Shown here one piece after another: positions 9,906 to 19,805 of a stretch of 64,000 nucleotides of DNA. A program made the position numbers and the translations under genes. This DNA comes from Xanthomonas bonasiae (GTDB lineage: Bacteria > Pseudomonadota > Gammaproteobacteria > Xanthomonadales > Xanthomonadaceae): contig NZ_JAFIWB010000002.1 in the NCBI RefSeq assembly GCF_017163705.1, positions 372,001 through 436,000 of the forward strand, written 5' to 3'. The stretch's first letter is position 1, and each line of letters starts with the position of its first letter. The notes under the pieces were generated by a model. It searched no databases and was not told the DNA's origin. It was given only the letters and a program-made list of their open reading frames with translations.

Positions 9906-10544
9906 ATGGCGATCGACGACCTGCTCGACGAGCACGAACAAAGCGAACGCGTCCGCACTTGGCTCAGGAAAAACGGCGCCGGCCTGATCGGCGGCATTGC
10001 CCTGGGCATCGGCGCGATCATTGGCTGGCAGTGGTGGACCAAGCAGCATTCCAACGACCTGGCGCAGGCCAATTCCCACTACGACGCCGTGCTCAAGAGC
10101 ATCCAGGCCAAGCAACTGGACAAGGCCAGCAAGGATATGGCGGCGCTGCAGCAGGGCCCGGCCAACATCTATGCCGAGCTGGCCGCGCTGCGCCTGGCCA
10201 AGGCGCAAGCCGATGACGACAAGTACGACCAGGCCCTGGCCACGCTGCGCGGCCTCAAGGCCGAGGGCGAGCTGAAGCTGCTCATCGACCAGCGCGTGGC
10301 GCGGTTGCTGATCCAGACCGGCAAGAGCGACGAAGCGCTGAAGTTGCTGGCCGCGGCCGACGACAACCAGAGCCTGGAGATCCGTGGCGATGCGCTGATC
10401 GCGCAGGGCAAGCGCGATGCGGCACGCGAGGCGTACGCCAAGTCGTTGACCACCCTGGACGTGGCGGCGCCGCAACGGCGACTGCTGGAAACGAAGTTGA
10501 TGGATGCGGGCGGCACCGTGCCGAATCCTGCGGAGCCGATCTGA
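9906..10544 (+). CDS. yfgM: YfgM-like TPR inner-membrane ancillary protein
   Basis: A 212-residue protein with a short cytoplasmic N-terminus ('MAIDDLLDEHEQSERVRTWL'), one membrane segment at about residues 24-44 and a periplasmic TPR-like domain. E. coli YfgM is an ancillary SecYEG subunit that works with PpiD in periplasmic chaperone traffic. The start at 9906 is preceded by GAGAG and gives the family N-terminus; the open frame further upstream lacks this. The stop TGA overlaps the first possible bamB start, and bamB is the usual next gene. Identity is by domain layout and position. Confidence 0.85.
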   Translation: MAIDDLLDEHEQSERVRTWLRKNGAGLIGGIALGIGAIIGWQWWTKQHSNDLAQANSHYDAVLKSIQAKQLDKASKDMAALQQGPANIYAELAALRLAKAQADDDKYDQALATLRGLKAEGELKLLIDQRVARLLIQTGKSDEALKLLAAADDNQSLEIRGDALIAQGKRDAAREAYAKSLTTLDVAAPQRRLLETKLMDAGGTVPNPAEPI

Positions 10545-10555
10545 TGAAGGTAGTC

Positions 10556-11902
10556 ATGTTCAAGCGCATCGCGACCATCGCGCTGCTGGGTCTGGCGCTG
10601 TCCGGTTGCAGCACGGTCAAGGGCTGGTTCGCAGGCAAGGACGCGGCCGCCAAGAAGGCCGCCGAGCCGGCCGAGCTGGTCGATTTCAAGCCGTCGGTGA
10701 AGATCGTCAAGCTGTGGTCCACCGACGCCGGCAAGGGCGAGAAGCGGATCGGCGTGCGCCAGCATCCGGCCGTGGCCGACGGCAAGGTGTACCTGGCCGC
10801 GGCTTCCGGTTCGGTCTACGCGCTGGACCTGCAGACCGGCAAGACGCTGTGGGAATACGACGCCAAGAAGGCGCGCAAGGAGCGCCTGTCGCAGGTGCAG
10901 GAGCAGCAGCCGGAGAGCCAGGTCGAGGGCGAGTCCAGCAAGGGCCTGTCCAAGGACGAGCGTGCGGCCTACAAGCAGCGCCTGCGCAACGAGAAGCAGC
11001 AGGCCAAGGAGCGCAAGCGGCTGGAGAAGAACCGTCCGCTGCCGCGCTTCGCCGGTGGTCCTGGCGTGGGCGAGGGCCTGGTCGTGGTCGGCGGCCTGAA
11101 TGGCGAAGTGATCGCGCTCGACGCCGCCAGCGGCACCGAGAAGTGGCGCGCCAAGGTGCCCAACGAAGTGATCGCCGCGCCGGTGGTCTCGCAGAACATG
11201 GTGTTCGTGCGCAGCAACGACGGCCACGTCACCGCGTTCGATGCGGGCACCGGGCAGCAGCGCTGGTTCCATGTGCAGGAACTGCCGACCCTGACCGTGC
11301 GCGGCAACGCGCCGGTGGTGTCCGGCCCGGGCGTGCTGTTCATCGGCAACGACGACGGCACGCTGGCGGCGCTGGCGATGCAGGACGGGCGCGTGCTGTG
11401 GGAGCAGACCATCGGCGTGCCGGAAGGCCGCACCGAACTGGAGCGCATGGCCGACGTGGACGGCGCGCCGGTGCTCGACGGCACCACCCTGTACGCGACC
11501 AGCTTCAAGAACCAGACCGTGGCGCTGGAAGGCCCGAGCGGGCGTCCGCTGTGGACCCGCGATCACGGCGGTGCCGGCGGTGTCGCGGTCAATTCCAGCA
11601 GCGTGGTGGTGGCCGACAATGCCGGTTCGGTGTGGGCGTTGGACAAGGCTTCCGGTTCGGCGACCTGGTCGCAGCCGGCGCTGGCGCGGCGTTCGCTGAC
11701 CGGCGTGGCGATCCAGGGCGACTACGCCGTGGTCGGCGACTACAAGGGGTATCTGCATTGGTTGAAGCTCGACAACGGCGAGATCGCCGCACGCGAGCGG
11801 GTGGGACGCAAGGCGCTGGTAGCGCAGCCGGTGGTAGCCGATGGCATCCTGCTGGTCCAGAACACGAAAGGCGACCTGACCGCGTTCCGGTTGGGTCAAT
11901 AA
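10556..11902 (+). CDS. bamB: Outer-membrane assembly lipoprotein BamB (PQQ beta-propeller)
   Basis: A 448-residue lipoprotein of the BAM complex, which inserts beta-barrels into the outer membrane. The signal peptide ends at lipobox 'LALSGC' (Cys18). PQQ/WD-like propeller blades follow, for example '[17 protein letters not shown]' and '[15 protein letters not shown]'. An in-frame ATG at 10544 overlaps the yfgM stop, but AAGG sits 6 bases before 10556, which I prefer. Residues about 103-163 form a highly charged, Lys/Arg/Gln/Glu-rich insertion between blades that common BamB proteins lack, making this protein longer than the usual 380-400 residues. Confidence 0.92.
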   Translation: MFKRIATIALLGLALSGCSTVKGWFAGKDAAAKKAAEPAELVDFKPSVKIVKLWSTDAGKGEKRIGVRQHPAVADGKVYLAAASGSVYALDLQTGKTLWEYDAKKARKERLSQVQEQQPESQVEGESSKGLSKDERAAYKQRLRNEKQQAKERKRLEKNRPLPRFAGGPGVGEGLVVVGGLNGEVIALDAASGTEKWRAKVPNEVIAAPVVSQNMVFVRSNDGHVTAFDAGTGQQRWFHVQELPTLTVRGNAPVVSGPGVLFIGNDDGTLAALAMQDGRVLWEQTIGVPEGRTELERMADVDGAPVLDGTTLYATSFKNQTVALEGPSGRPLWTRDHGGAGGVAVNSSSVVVADNAGSVWALDKASGSATWSQPALARRSLTGVAIQGDYAVVGDYKGYLHWLKLDNGEIAARERVGRKALVAQPVVADGILLVQNTKGDLTAFRLGQ

Positions 11903-11918
11903 AGGAAGGGAATTCGCG

Positions 11919-13316
11919 ATGCTGCCGCTGGTCGCCCTGGTTGGACGGCCGAATGTCGGCAAGTCCACGCTATTCAATGCGCTCACGCGCAGCCGCGACG
12001 CGCTGGTCCACGACCAGCCCGGCGTCACCCGCGATCGCAACTACGGCGTCTGCCGGCTGGAGCCGGACACCCCGTTCGTGATCGTCGACACCGGCGGCAT
12101 TTCCGGCGAGGAAGAAGGCCTGGCCGGGGCGACCGCAGACCAGGCGCGCTCCGCTGCCGGCGAAGCCGATCTGGTGCTGTTCGTGGTCGATGGCCGCGAG
12201 GGATCCTCCTCGCTCGACGACGAGATCCTGGCCTGGCTGCGCAAGCTGGCGCGGCCGACGCTGCTGCTGATCAACAAGATCGACGGCACCGACGAGGACC
12301 AGGTCCGCGCCGAGTTCGCGCGCTATGGCCTGGGCGAGGCGATCGCGGTGTCCGCGGCGCATCGCCACGGCATCGACGACCTGCTCGAGGAAGTGCTGTC
12401 GCGCTTGCCGGAAGAGGGCGCCGGCGAGACGCTTGACACCGATCCCAAGCGCATGCGCATCGCCTTCGTCGGTCGCCCCAACGTCGGCAAGTCGACGCTG
12501 GTCAACCGGCTGCTCGGCGAGGAGCGGATGATCGCGTCCGAAGTGCCGGGCACCACCCGCGATTCGATCGCGGTCGACCTGCAGCGCGACGACCGCCTGT
12601 ACCGGCTGATCGACACCGCCGGCCTGCGCCGTCGCGGCCGGGTCGAGGAGGCGGTGGAGAAATTCAGCGTGTTCAAGACGCTGCAGGCGATCGAGCAATG
12701 CGAGGTCGCGGTGCTGCTGCTCGACGCCACCGAAGGCGTCACCGACCAGGACGCCAGCGTGCTCGGCGCGATCCTGGACGCCGGCCGCGCGCTGGTGGTG
12801 GCGGTCAACAAGTGGGACGGGCTGACCGACTACCAGCGCGAACAGGCCGAGGCGCTGCTGTCGCGCAAGCTCGGCTTCGTGCCCTGGGCCGAAGCGGTGC
12901 GGATCTCGGCCAAGCACGGCTCCGGCCTGCGCGAGCTGTTCCGCGCGATCCACAGCGCGCATGCCTCGGCGATCCGCGAATTCAGCACCAGCGAAGTCAA
13001 CCAGGCGCTGGAAGTGGCCTACGAGACCAATCCGCCGCCGAGCATCCGCGGCCATGTCTCCAAGTTGCGCTACGTGCATCCGGGCGGCAGCAATCCGCCG
13101 ACCTTCATCGTCCACGGCACGCGCCTGAAAGTGCTGCCGGAGTCGTACAAGCGCTACCTGGAGAATTTCTTCCGCAAGCGCTTCAAGCTGGTCGGCACGC
13201 CGGTGCGCTTCATGTTCCGCGAAGGCGCCAATCCGTACGAAGGCAAGAAGAACGTGCTGACCGAGCGCCAGATCGCCAAGAAGCGGCGCTTGATGAAACA
13301 CGTCCGCGGCAAGTAG
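11919..13316 (+). CDS. der: Ribosome-assembly GTPase Der (EngA)
   Basis: A 465-residue double-GTPase acting in 50S subunit maturation. Two P-loops 'GRPNVGKS' are visible at residues 9-16 and 185-192. Each is followed by its own G3 (DTGG, DTAG) and G4 (NKID, NKWD) motifs, and a KH-like domain closes the protein. The ATG is preceded by AGGAAGGG. It sits 16 bases after bamB, as in many gammaproteobacteria, and 3 bases before mobA. Confidence 0.97.
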   Translation: MLPLVALVGRPNVGKSTLFNALTRSRDALVHDQPGVTRDRNYGVCRLEPDTPFVIVDTGGISGEEEGLAGATADQARSAAGEADLVLFVVDGREGSSSLDDEILAWLRKLARPTLLLINKIDGTDEDQVRAEFARYGLGEAIAVSAAHRHGIDDLLEEVLSRLPEEGAGETLDTDPKRMRIAFVGRPNVGKSTLVNRLLGEERMIASEVPGTTRDSIAVDLQRDDRLYRLIDTAGLRRRGRVEEAVEKFSVFKTLQAIEQCEVAVLLLDATEGVTDQDASVLGAILDAGRALVVAVNKWDGLTDYQREQAEALLSRKLGFVPWAEAVRISAKHGSGLRELFRAIHSAHASAIREFSTSEVNQALEVAYETNPPPSIRGHVSKLRYVHPGGSNPPTFIVHGTRLKVLPESYKRYLENFFRKRFKLVGTPVRFMFREGANPYEGKKNVLTERQIAKKRRLMKHVRGK

Positions 13317-13319
13317 CCG

Positions 13320-13925
13320 ATGGACGCGCGGCGCGAGGTCACGCTGGGCATCCTCGCCGGCGGCCGCGCGCAACGCCTGGGCGGTTGCGACAAGGCCTGG
13401 CTGCAACGCGACGGGCAAGCGCTGGTGCAGCGCCTGGCGCAGGCCTTGGCGCCGGCGGTCGCGGCGGTGCTGGTCAGCGCCAACCGCGATCTGCCGCGCT
13501 ACGCCGCCGCCGGACTGCACGCGCTGCCCGACCGGATCGCCGCGCCGCCTGGCGCCGAGTGCTCGCTGGGGCCGATCGCCGGCCTGGACGCGCTGGCCGC
13601 GGCCTGCGCCACGCCGTGGCTGCTGACCTTGCCGGTGGACCTGTGCCGGCTTCCGCCTGCGCTGCTGGACAGGTTGATCGACGCCAGTGGCGATGCGGAT
13701 GGCGCCTGTGCCGAGGACGACGACGGCGTGCAGCCGCTGGTGGCGCTGTACCGCGTCGCCGCGCTGCGGCCTGCGTTGGCTTCGGCGCTGGATGCCGGTC
13801 GCTACGCGCCGCGCGCCTTGCAGCAGCAGTTGGCGATGGTCCGCGCACGCGTGCCCGGGGAGACCTTCGGCAACCTCAACACGCCGCAGGACCTGCGCGC
13901 AGCGGGTATCCTGCCGGCGCCATGA
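13320..13925 (+). CDS. mobA: Molybdenum cofactor guanylyltransferase
   Basis: A 201-residue nucleotidyltransferase that joins GMP to molybdopterin to make the guanine-dinucleotide form of the cofactor. The signature 'GILAGGRAQRLGGCDKAWL' lies at residues 10-28. 'VDLCRLPPALLDRL' near residue 105 is the family metal-binding aspartate region. It starts 3 bases after der, and its TGA overlaps the moeA ATG (ATGA), so mobA and moeA are probably coupled. Confidence 0.93.
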   Translation: MDARREVTLGILAGGRAQRLGGCDKAWLQRDGQALVQRLAQALAPAVAAVLVSANRDLPRYAAAGLHALPDRIAAPPGAECSLGPIAGLDALAAACATPWLLTLPVDLCRLPPALLDRLIDASGDADGACAEDDDGVQPLVALYRVAALRPALASALDAGRYAPRALQQQLAMVRARVPGETFGNLNTPQDLRAAGILPAP

Positions 13926-15139
13926 ACGACTATCCCTCCCGTATTGCCTATTCCGAGGCGCTGGCCATCGTCGCCGCCGTCGCCCAGTCGCGTCCGTTGC
14001 CGGCCGAACGCCTGGCGCTGCCGCGCGCCGATGGCCGCATCCTGCTCGAACCGCTGGACGCGCCGATCGACCTGCCGCCGTTCGCCAACAGCGCGATGGA
14101 CGGCTTCGCGCTGCGCCATGCCGACCTGCATCCGGATGCGCCGACCGTGTTGCGCCTGGCCGGCGAGCAGTTCGCCGGCGAGGACTTGCGCCAGGCGATC
14201 GGTGCCGGCGAATGCCTGCGCGTCACCACCGGCGCGCCGCTGCCGGCGGGCGCCGATACGGTGGTGATCAAGGAAAACGTGGTCGAGCGCGACGGCCAGG
14301 TGCAGGTGCCGGCCGCGCCGGTCGCCGGCGCGCACGTGCGTGCGCGCGGCGAGGACGTGCGCGCCGGCGAGCGCGTGCTCGAAGCGGGCCTGGCGTTGAC
14401 GCCGTCGCGGATCGGCCTGGCCGCCGCGCTCGGCGTGGCGCAGGTGGCCGTGGCGGCGCGACCGACCGTGGCGGTGTTCGCCACCGGCGACGAACTGGTC
14501 GAGCCGGGCATGCCGCTCAAGCCGGGGCAGATCTACAATAGCAACCGCGACATGCTGATGGCGCAACTGCGCCTGCTCGGCCTGGAGCCGACCGCGTGGC
14601 CGACGCTGCCGGACGATCCGCAGCGGATCGAAAGCATGCTGACCGATGCGGCCTCGGCGTTCGACGTGGTGCTGACCTGCGGCGGCGTCTCCGCCGGCGA
14701 GAAGGACTACCTGCCGCGGCTGCTGGACGAGCGCGGTCGCATCCATTTCTGGAAGGTGCGCATGCGCCCGGGCATGCCGCTGCTGTTCGGCGAGCTGGAC
14801 CGCGCCCTGTTCCTGGGCCTGCCCGGCAATCCCGTGTCGGTGCTGGCCACGTTCATGGCGATCGGGCGGCCGCTGCTGGACGCGCTGCAGCAGCGCGCCG
14901 AGCCGCGCCCGCAATGGCGCGCGCGGCTGGCCTCGGGTTGGGACAAGCGCCACGAGCGCCTGGAGTTCCTGCGCGGGCGCATGCGCTGCGACGCGTACGG
15001 ACAGCTGTGGGTGGAGCCGAACCCGGCCGACGGCTCGCACCGCCTGCGCGGCGCCGCCGACAGCGACGTGCTGCTGCGGCTGGACGAGGGTGCGCGCCGT
15101 TTCGATGCCGGCGACGTGGTCGAGGTGTTCGCGTACTGA
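13922..15139 (+). CDS. moeA: Molybdopterin molybdenumtransferase
   Basis: A 405-residue protein, normal for MoeA, which inserts molybdate into adenylated molybdopterin. Characteristic features are 'LPPFANSAMDGFALR' near residue 57, 'GDELVEPG' and 'NSNRDML' near residue 200, and 'GLPGNPVSVLATF' near residue 300. The start overlaps the mobA stop by four bases. The long upstream open frame inside der is not coding. About 485 bases separate it from the next molybdopterin gene. Confidence 0.95.
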   Translation: MNDYPSRIAYSEALAIVAAVAQSRPLPAERLALPRADGRILLEPLDAPIDLPPFANSAMDGFALRHADLHPDAPTVLRLAGEQFAGEDLRQAIGAGECLRVTTGAPLPAGADTVVIKENVVERDGQVQVPAAPVAGAHVRARGEDVRAGERVLEAGLALTPSRIGLAAALGVAQVAVAARPTVAVFATGDELVEPGMPLKPGQIYNSNRDMLMAQLRLLGLEPTAWPTLPDDPQRIESMLTDAASAFDVVLTCGGVSAGEKDYLPRLLDERGRIHFWKVRMRPGMPLLFGELDRALFLGLPGNPVSVLATFMAIGRPLLDALQQRAEPRPQWRARLASGWDKRHERLEFLRGRMRCDAYGQLWVEPNPADGSHRLRGAADSDVLLRLDEGARRFDAGDVVEVFAY

Positions 15140-15624
15140 GTGTCGCGGGCGCGTCCGTACACAGGTCGCGCGAACGTTCATGCGGGTCGGGACGCACAGG
15201 CCGCACGGCTGGAGCAGCTCGACTCAGGTTGCGGGCTGGTTGCACGCGCCGCCGTCGGCCGCCGCCGCCGCAGGTCAAGGTGTTCTCGATCGCCGGAAGC
15301 CGGCCTGCGTTCCGCACTGGCGCCCGTCACGTCGCGCGATGCGCGCGGCAACCGGCGAGCGCTCAGGACTGCGTGGCGATCGCGAACTCGTCTCCGGGGA
15401 GTGTGTGGCCAGCCAATCACTGGCGTTGGTCCGGGGAGTATTTCCTCGATGCGCCGATCCACCGTCCTGGCCACCGCCGCGACCATGCTTGAATGGCGTT
15501 CCCTCTGCCGGATGCAGGCGTCGGCGATGCGTCGAAGATGCCGGATCCGACGCTGCCGACTCGGGAACCGGACACCGCTCCCCGCGCGAAGGACGCGCTG
15601 CAAGTTTGCGCCGATAATGCGCGC
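15140..15624. other. Gene-free interval between moeA and the moeB-like gene
   Basis: No frame here looks like a protein: all translations are Arg/Ala/Ser-rich shadows. I see no strong terminator or known repeat. The only candidate signal is a GATAAT at 15613-15618, six bases before the next start codon, which could serve as a -10 element. Confidence 0.5.
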
Positions 15625-16761
15625 ATGAGCATTCGAGAACTGACCCCGCAGCAAGCCCGCGAGCGTGTGGCCCAGGGCGCGCGACTGATCGATGTGCGCG
15701 AGGAACACGAACGCGCCGCCGGCATGGCCGAGGGCGCGCTCGGCGTGGCCCGCGCGCAGTTGCAGGACGACCCGGCCACGCATGTCGGCGCGGCCGACGC
15801 CGAGACGATCCTGATCTGCCAGAGCGGCAAGCGTTCGCACGAGGCTGCGCTGTTCCTGCAGCAGGCCGGTTATGCCGCGGTCGCGTCGGTGCTGGGCGGC
15901 ACCACGCGCTGGCAGCGCGACGGATTGCCGCTGCAGCGGCCGGCGCTGGCGCCGGAGCAGCAGGATTTCTTCGAGCGCTATTCGCGCCACCTGCGCCTGC
16001 CCGAAGTCGGCATCGACGGCCAGCGGCGGCTGCAGGCGGCGCGCGTGCTGTTGGTCGGCGCCGGCGGGCTGGGTTCGCCGGCCGGCTTCTACCTGGCCGC
16101 GGCCGGGGTCGGCCAGCTGCGCATCGCCGACGACGATGTGGTCGATCGCAGCAACCTGCAGCGGCAGATCCTGCATACCGAAGCGCGGGTCGGGCAGCCC
16201 AAGGTGGCGTCGGCGGCCGCGGCGCTGGCCGCGCTGAATCCGGGCGTGCAGGTCGAGCCGGTACGCGAACGGGTGACTTCGGCCAATGTCGAACGCCTGT
16301 TGCAGGACGTGGACGTGGTGCTCGACGGTTCGGACAATTTCCCTGCCCGCTACCTGCTCAACGACGCCTGCGTGAAGCTGGGCAAGCCGCTGGTGTACGG
16401 CGCGGTGCAGCGCTTCGAGGGCCAGGTCAGCGTGTTCGACGCCGGCCGCCGGCGCGGGCAGGCACCGTGTTACCGCTGCCTGTTCCCGGAGCCGCCGCCG
16501 CCGGAGTTCGCGCCCAGTTGCGCCGAGGCCGGCGTGCTCGGCGTGCTGCCCGGCATCGTCGGCCTGCTGCAGGCCAACGAGGTGCTGAAGCTGCTGCTGG
16601 AGATCGGCGAGCCGCTGCGCGGACGCCTGCTGTACTTCGACGCGCTGGCGATGCGCTTCCGCGAAACCCGCCTGGCCGCCGATCCGCAGTGCCCGGTATG
16701 CGTGCCCGGGCTCGCGTTTCCCGGCTATATCGACTACGCGAAGTTCTGTGGCGCGGAGTAA
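15625..16761 (+). CDS. moeB: Rhodanese-MoeB/ThiF fusion (molybdopterin-synthase adenylyltransferase)
   Basis: A 378-residue protein. Residues 1-105 are a rhodanese domain with active cysteine Cys65 in 'ILICQSGKRS'. From about residue 115 comes an E1-like adenylyltransferase with the ATP loop 'VGAGGLGSPAGFYLA', 'LDGSDNFPARYLLND', the zinc cysteine pairs CYRC and CPVC, and 'PSCAEAGVLGVLPG'. It should adenylate the C-terminus of MoaD (or ThiS) for sulphur transfer; the rhodanese may carry the sulphur. In eukaryotic MOCS3/Uba4 the rhodanese is C-terminal, so the order here is reversed. The upstream extension of the frame lacks family features; the start at 15625 gives 'MSIRELTPQQ'. Confidence 0.9.
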   Translation: MSIRELTPQQARERVAQGARLIDVREEHERAAGMAEGALGVARAQLQDDPATHVGAADAETILICQSGKRSHEAALFLQQAGYAAVASVLGGTTRWQRDGLPLQRPALAPEQQDFFERYSRHLRLPEVGIDGQRRLQAARVLLVGAGGLGSPAGFYLAAAGVGQLRIADDDVVDRSNLQRQILHTEARVGQPKVASAAAALAALNPGVQVEPVRERVTSANVERLLQDVDVVLDGSDNFPARYLLNDACVKLGKPLVYGAVQRFEGQVSVFDAGRRRGQAPCYRCLFPEPPPPEFAPSCAEAGVLGVLPGIVGLLQANEVLKLLLEIGEPLRGRLLYFDALAMRFRETRLAADPQCPVCVPGLAFPGYIDYAKFCGAE

Positions 16762-16762
16762 G

Positions 16763-16911
16763 TCCCTCTCCCCCCGGGAGAGGGGTTGGGGTGAGGGTAC
16801 GGAGCGAAGCCCTCGCGCCGTTTGATCGCAAGGCTTCGTCCGTGCCCTCATCCGCCCCTTTGGGGCATCTTCCCCCGAGAAGGGGGCCGTGGTCCCGGCG
16901 GGAGAAGGAAA
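16763..16911. repeat. Imperfect inverted-repeat intergenic element (CCCTCTCCC type)
   Basis: It opens with a hairpin CCCTCTCCC/GGGAGAGGG (16764-16784). TGAGGGTACG at about 16792 is matched by CGTGCCCTCA near 16841, and a second GC-rich hairpin follows around 16853-16886. Such elements are common between genes in xanthomonads. The rest of the gap to 17061 holds only a possible -10. Confidence 0.65.
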
Positions 16912-17061
16912 GGGCGATCGCTGCCGTCTTTGACGGCGCGGCGTCTCTCCATGCGTGATGCGTAACGCGCTACGGCATTGCATGCCTGCGCCGTCGTGCT
17001 TCGTCGCCATGCCGCACACCGGTGCATGGGGTCGCCCCGGCCTTGTGGGTAGAATCGGCGC

Positions 17062-18912
17062 ATGACCAGTGCAGCCGACAGCAGTGAATTGATCAAGGTG
17101 GTGGCGTTGCTCGGCGCCGCGGTGGTGGCGGTACCGGTGTTCCGCCGCCTGGGCCTGGGCTCGGTGCTCGGCTATCTGGCCGCGGGCCTGGCGATCGGGC
17201 CGTTCGGATTCGGCTGGTTCGCCGATCCGCAGGCGATCCTGCACGTGGCCGAACTGGGCGTGGTGATGTTCCTGTTCGTGATCGGGCTGGAAATGCGGCC
17301 CTCGCACCTGTGGAGCCTGCGCAAGCAGATCTTCGGCCTGGGCACGGCGCAGATCGTGGTGTGCGCGACGGTGCTGACCGGGGTGGGGCTGGCGCTGGGG
17401 CTGTCCTTGCCGGTGGCGTTCATCGCCGCGTCCGGTTTCGTGCTCACCTCCACCGCGGTGGTGATGCAATTGCTCGGCGAGCGCGGCGACATCGCCTTGC
17501 CGGCGGGGCAGAAGATCGTCGCGATCCTGTTGTTCGAAGACCTGCTGATCGTGCCGTTGCTGGCCGTGGTGGCATGGATGGCGCCGGTGCCGGTCGCCGC
17601 CGATGCGCCCTCGCGCTGGATCGGCATCGGCATCGGCGCGGCGGCGATCGTCGGCCTGCTGGTGGCCGGGCGTTGGCTGCTGAATCCGCTGTTCCGGTTG
17701 CTGGCCGCGGCCAAGGCGCGCGAAGTGATGACCGCCGCTGCGCTGCTGGTGGTCCTGGGTGCGGCATTGCTGATGCAGCTCGGTGGGCTGTCGATGGCGA
17801 TGGGCGCGTTCCTGGCCGGGGTGCTGCTGTCCGAATCCACCTTCCGCCACCAGATCGAGGCCGACATCGAGCCGTTCCGCGGCATCCTGCTGGGGCTGTT
17901 CTTCCTCGGCGTGGGCATGGCCCTGAACCTGGCGGTGGTGGCGGCGAACTGGACGCTGATCCTCAGCGGCGTGCTCGCGTTCATGGTGGCCAAGGCCGCG
18001 TGCATCTACCTGGTCGCGCGGCTCACCGGCAGCGGCCACGCGCAGGCGCTGGACCGCGGCGTGCTGATGGCGCAGGGCGGCGAGTTCGCGTTCGTGCTGT
18101 TCGCCGCGGCGGGCGTGGCTGGGGTCATCGATGCGCAGGTCAACGCCAACCTGACCGCAATCGTGGTGCTGTCGATGGCGCTGACCCCGCTGTTCGTGCT
18201 GCTGTACCGGCGCTGGGCGCCGGTGGAAGCGCCGTCGCTGGACGGCGTGGAGGCGGCCGACGGGCTCACCGGCAGCGTGCTGATCATCGGCTTCGGCCGC
18301 TTCGGCCAGGTCGCCAGCCAGTCGCTGCTGGCGCGCGACGTGGACGTGACCATCATCGACAACGACATCGAGATGATCCAGAGCGCGGCCGAGTTCGGCT
18401 TCAAGATCTACTACGGCGACGGCACCCGCCTGGACGTGCTGCATGCCTCCGGCGCGCACAGCGTGCGCGCCATCGCGGTGTGCATCGACAACCGCGAGGC
18501 GGCCAACCGCATCGTCGAACTGGCCACGCAGGAATTCCCGCACGCCAAGCTGCTGGTGCGCTCCTACGACCGCGAGCATTCGCTGAAGCTGATCGCCGCC
18601 GGCGTGGACTACCAGATCCGCGAGACCTTCGAGTCGGCGGTGGAATTCGGCCAGGCCGCGCTGATCGAACTGGGCATGGCAGAGGACGAGGCCGCGAGCA
18701 TCGCCCGCGAGATCCGCCGCCGCGACGCCGAGCGCCTGGAACTGGAGATCGCCGCAGGCGACGTGCGCGCCGGCAGCGGCCTGATGTACGGCAACATCGC
18801 CCCGGCGGTGCCCAAGCCGACCCCGTTCACTCCGCCGCGGCGCGAGAGCCGCACGCTCAATCCCGAAGCGGTGCCGGCGGCGGAGGCGGTGGACGAGCGC
18901 CGCAACGACTAA
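17062..18912 (+). CDS. CPA2 monovalent cation:proton antiporter with TrkA-N domain (KefB/KefC-like)
   Basis: A 616-residue inner-membrane transporter. Residues 1-390 contain about a dozen hydrophobic segments of the Na/H-exchanger fold, with 'GYLAAGLAIGPFGFGWF' and 'FLFVIGLEMRPSHLW' typical of the Kef family. Residues about 405-540 form a TrkA-N/RCK domain with nucleotide motif 'IIGFGRFGQVASQ'. The C-terminal tail is Arg/Glu-rich then Pro-rich. Members export potassium in exchange for protons during electrophile or pH stress. I cannot separate KefB, KefC and YbaL on sequence alone. TAGAAT lies six bases before the ATG, suggesting a leaderless or very short-leader transcript. Confidence 0.88.
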   Translation: MTSAADSSELIKVVALLGAAVVAVPVFRRLGLGSVLGYLAAGLAIGPFGFGWFADPQAILHVAELGVVMFLFVIGLEMRPSHLWSLRKQIFGLGTAQIVVCATVLTGVGLALGLSLPVAFIAASGFVLTSTAVVMQLLGERGDIALPAGQKIVAILLFEDLLIVPLLAVVAWMAPVPVAADAPSRWIGIGIGAAAIVGLLVAGRWLLNPLFRLLAAAKAREVMTAAALLVVLGAALLMQLGGLSMAMGAFLAGVLLSESTFRHQIEADIEPFRGILLGLFFLGVGMALNLAVVAANWTLILSGVLAFMVAKAACIYLVARLTGSGHAQALDRGVLMAQGGEFAFVLFAAAGVAGVIDAQVNANLTAIVVLSMALTPLFVLLYRRWAPVEAPSLDGVEAADGLTGSVLIIGFGRFGQVASQSLLARDVDVTIIDNDIEMIQSAAEFGFKIYYGDGTRLDVLHASGAHSVRAIAVCIDNREAANRIVELATQEFPHAKLLVRSYDREHSLKLIAAGVDYQIRETFESAVEFGQAALIELGMAEDEAASIAREIRRRDAERLELEIAAGDVRAGSGLMYGNIAPAVPKPTPFTPPRRESRTLNPEAVPAAEAVDERRND

Positions 18913-18925
18913 GGCACCGCCGCCC

Positions 18926-18995
18926 TGTAGGAGCGGCTTCAGCCGCGACCGGGCGTTACCGGTGATGCCCGGTCGCGGCTGAAGCCGCTCCTGCA
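18926..18995. repeat. REP-like perfect hairpin, also terminator between convergent genes
   Basis: Two 29-base arms (18926-18954 and 18967-18995) pair fully except for one G-T wobble and enclose a 12-base loop. The arm contains GGAGCGGCTTCAGCCGCGAC, a repeat typical of xanthomonad and pseudomonad intergenic space. It lies between the convergent antiporter and hydrolase genes. Confidence 0.9.
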
Positions 18996-19031
18996 GTGGC
19001 TGCGGACTGCGAATGTCCGAGCTGAAACGCC

Positions 19032-19805
19032 TCAGCGCAGAAATGCGCGCAACGCCTGCGCATAACGCGGATCGGCGCTGATGTCGTCGTGTCCGGCGCG
19101 CGGCATCGCGACCACGCTGGGTGTCTGCGCCAGGGAATCGAGCAGCCGCTGCGTGCTCGACGCCGGCACCACCTGGTCGCGGCCGGCGCGCAGCACCAGC
19201 AACGGCCCGCGGTAGGCGCGCAGCGCGCTGGCCGAGTCGTAGCGGTCGCGCAGCAGCCAGCGCACCGGCGCCCACGGGTAATGCGCCTGCGCGGCCGAGG
19301 CCAGGCTGTCGAACGGGGTGACCAGCACCAGCCGCGCCAGCGGCCGCCGCGCCGCCAGCTGGCTGGCGACGCCGCTGCCCAGGCTGCGTCCGAGCACCGC
19401 GATCTCGGCCTGCGGCTGCGCGGCGTGCACGTGGTCGTACAGCGCCAGCGCGTCGCCGATCAGCGCCGCCTCGTTCGGCGTGCCGTCGCTGGCGCCGTAG
19501 CCGCGGTAGGCCAGCAGGTACACGCTGTAGTCGGGCAGCAGCGGCGCCAGCTGCGCGCGCGCCTGGCGCAGGTCCTCGGCGTTGCCGCCGAAGTACAGCA
19601 ACACCTTGTCGCGGCCGGGATTGACCCGCCAGCCGCGCAGGCGCAGCACCGGGCTGCGCTGCAGGACGAAATCCGTCTGCGCCGCGGCCACCCGGGTCGC
19701 CTGCGGGAAATACAGCAGCTCGCGCTGGCCCAGGTAGAGCAGGGCGCAGACCACCAGGTAGGCGACGACCGCGATCGCCGCGACGATGCCCAGGTGGCGC
19801 AGCAT
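19032..19805 (-). CDS. Membrane-anchored alpha/beta hydrolase
   Basis: A 257-residue serine hydrolase. One hydrophobic segment at residues 5-25 probably anchors it in the inner membrane. The nucleophile elbow is 'GRSLGSG' with Ser141. The acid and base are probably in '[11 protein letters not shown]' and the C-terminal 'AGHDDIS'. The oxyanion strand '[11 protein letters not shown]' resembles the YfhR/ABHD13 group, so a peptidase- or esterase-like activity is plausible, but the substrate is unknown. It directly abuts the DUF1244 gene on the same strand and is probably co-transcribed with it. Confidence 0.85.
   Translation of the reverse strand: MLRHLGIVAAIAVVAYLVVCALLYLGQRELLYFPQATRVAAAQTDFVLQRSPVLRLRGWRVNPGRDKVLLYFGGNAEDLRQARAQLAPLLPDYSVYLLAYRGYGASDGTPNEAALIGDALALYDHVHAAQPQAEIAVLGRSLGSGVASQLAARRPLARLVLVTPFDSLASAAQAHYPWAPVRWLLRDRYDSASALRAYRGPLLVLRAGRDQVVPASSTQRLLDSLAQTPSVVAMPRAGHDDISADPRYAQALRAFLR

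Noticed and set aside
18926-18995. CRISPR or mobile-element end
   Set aside because: A single perfect hairpin of the REP type with no spacers, repeats in tandem or transposase.
15178-19275. 1365-codon minus-strand open frame across moeB and the antiporter
   Set aside because: Antisense shadow of two well-identified genes, full of His/Arg/Gln low complexity.
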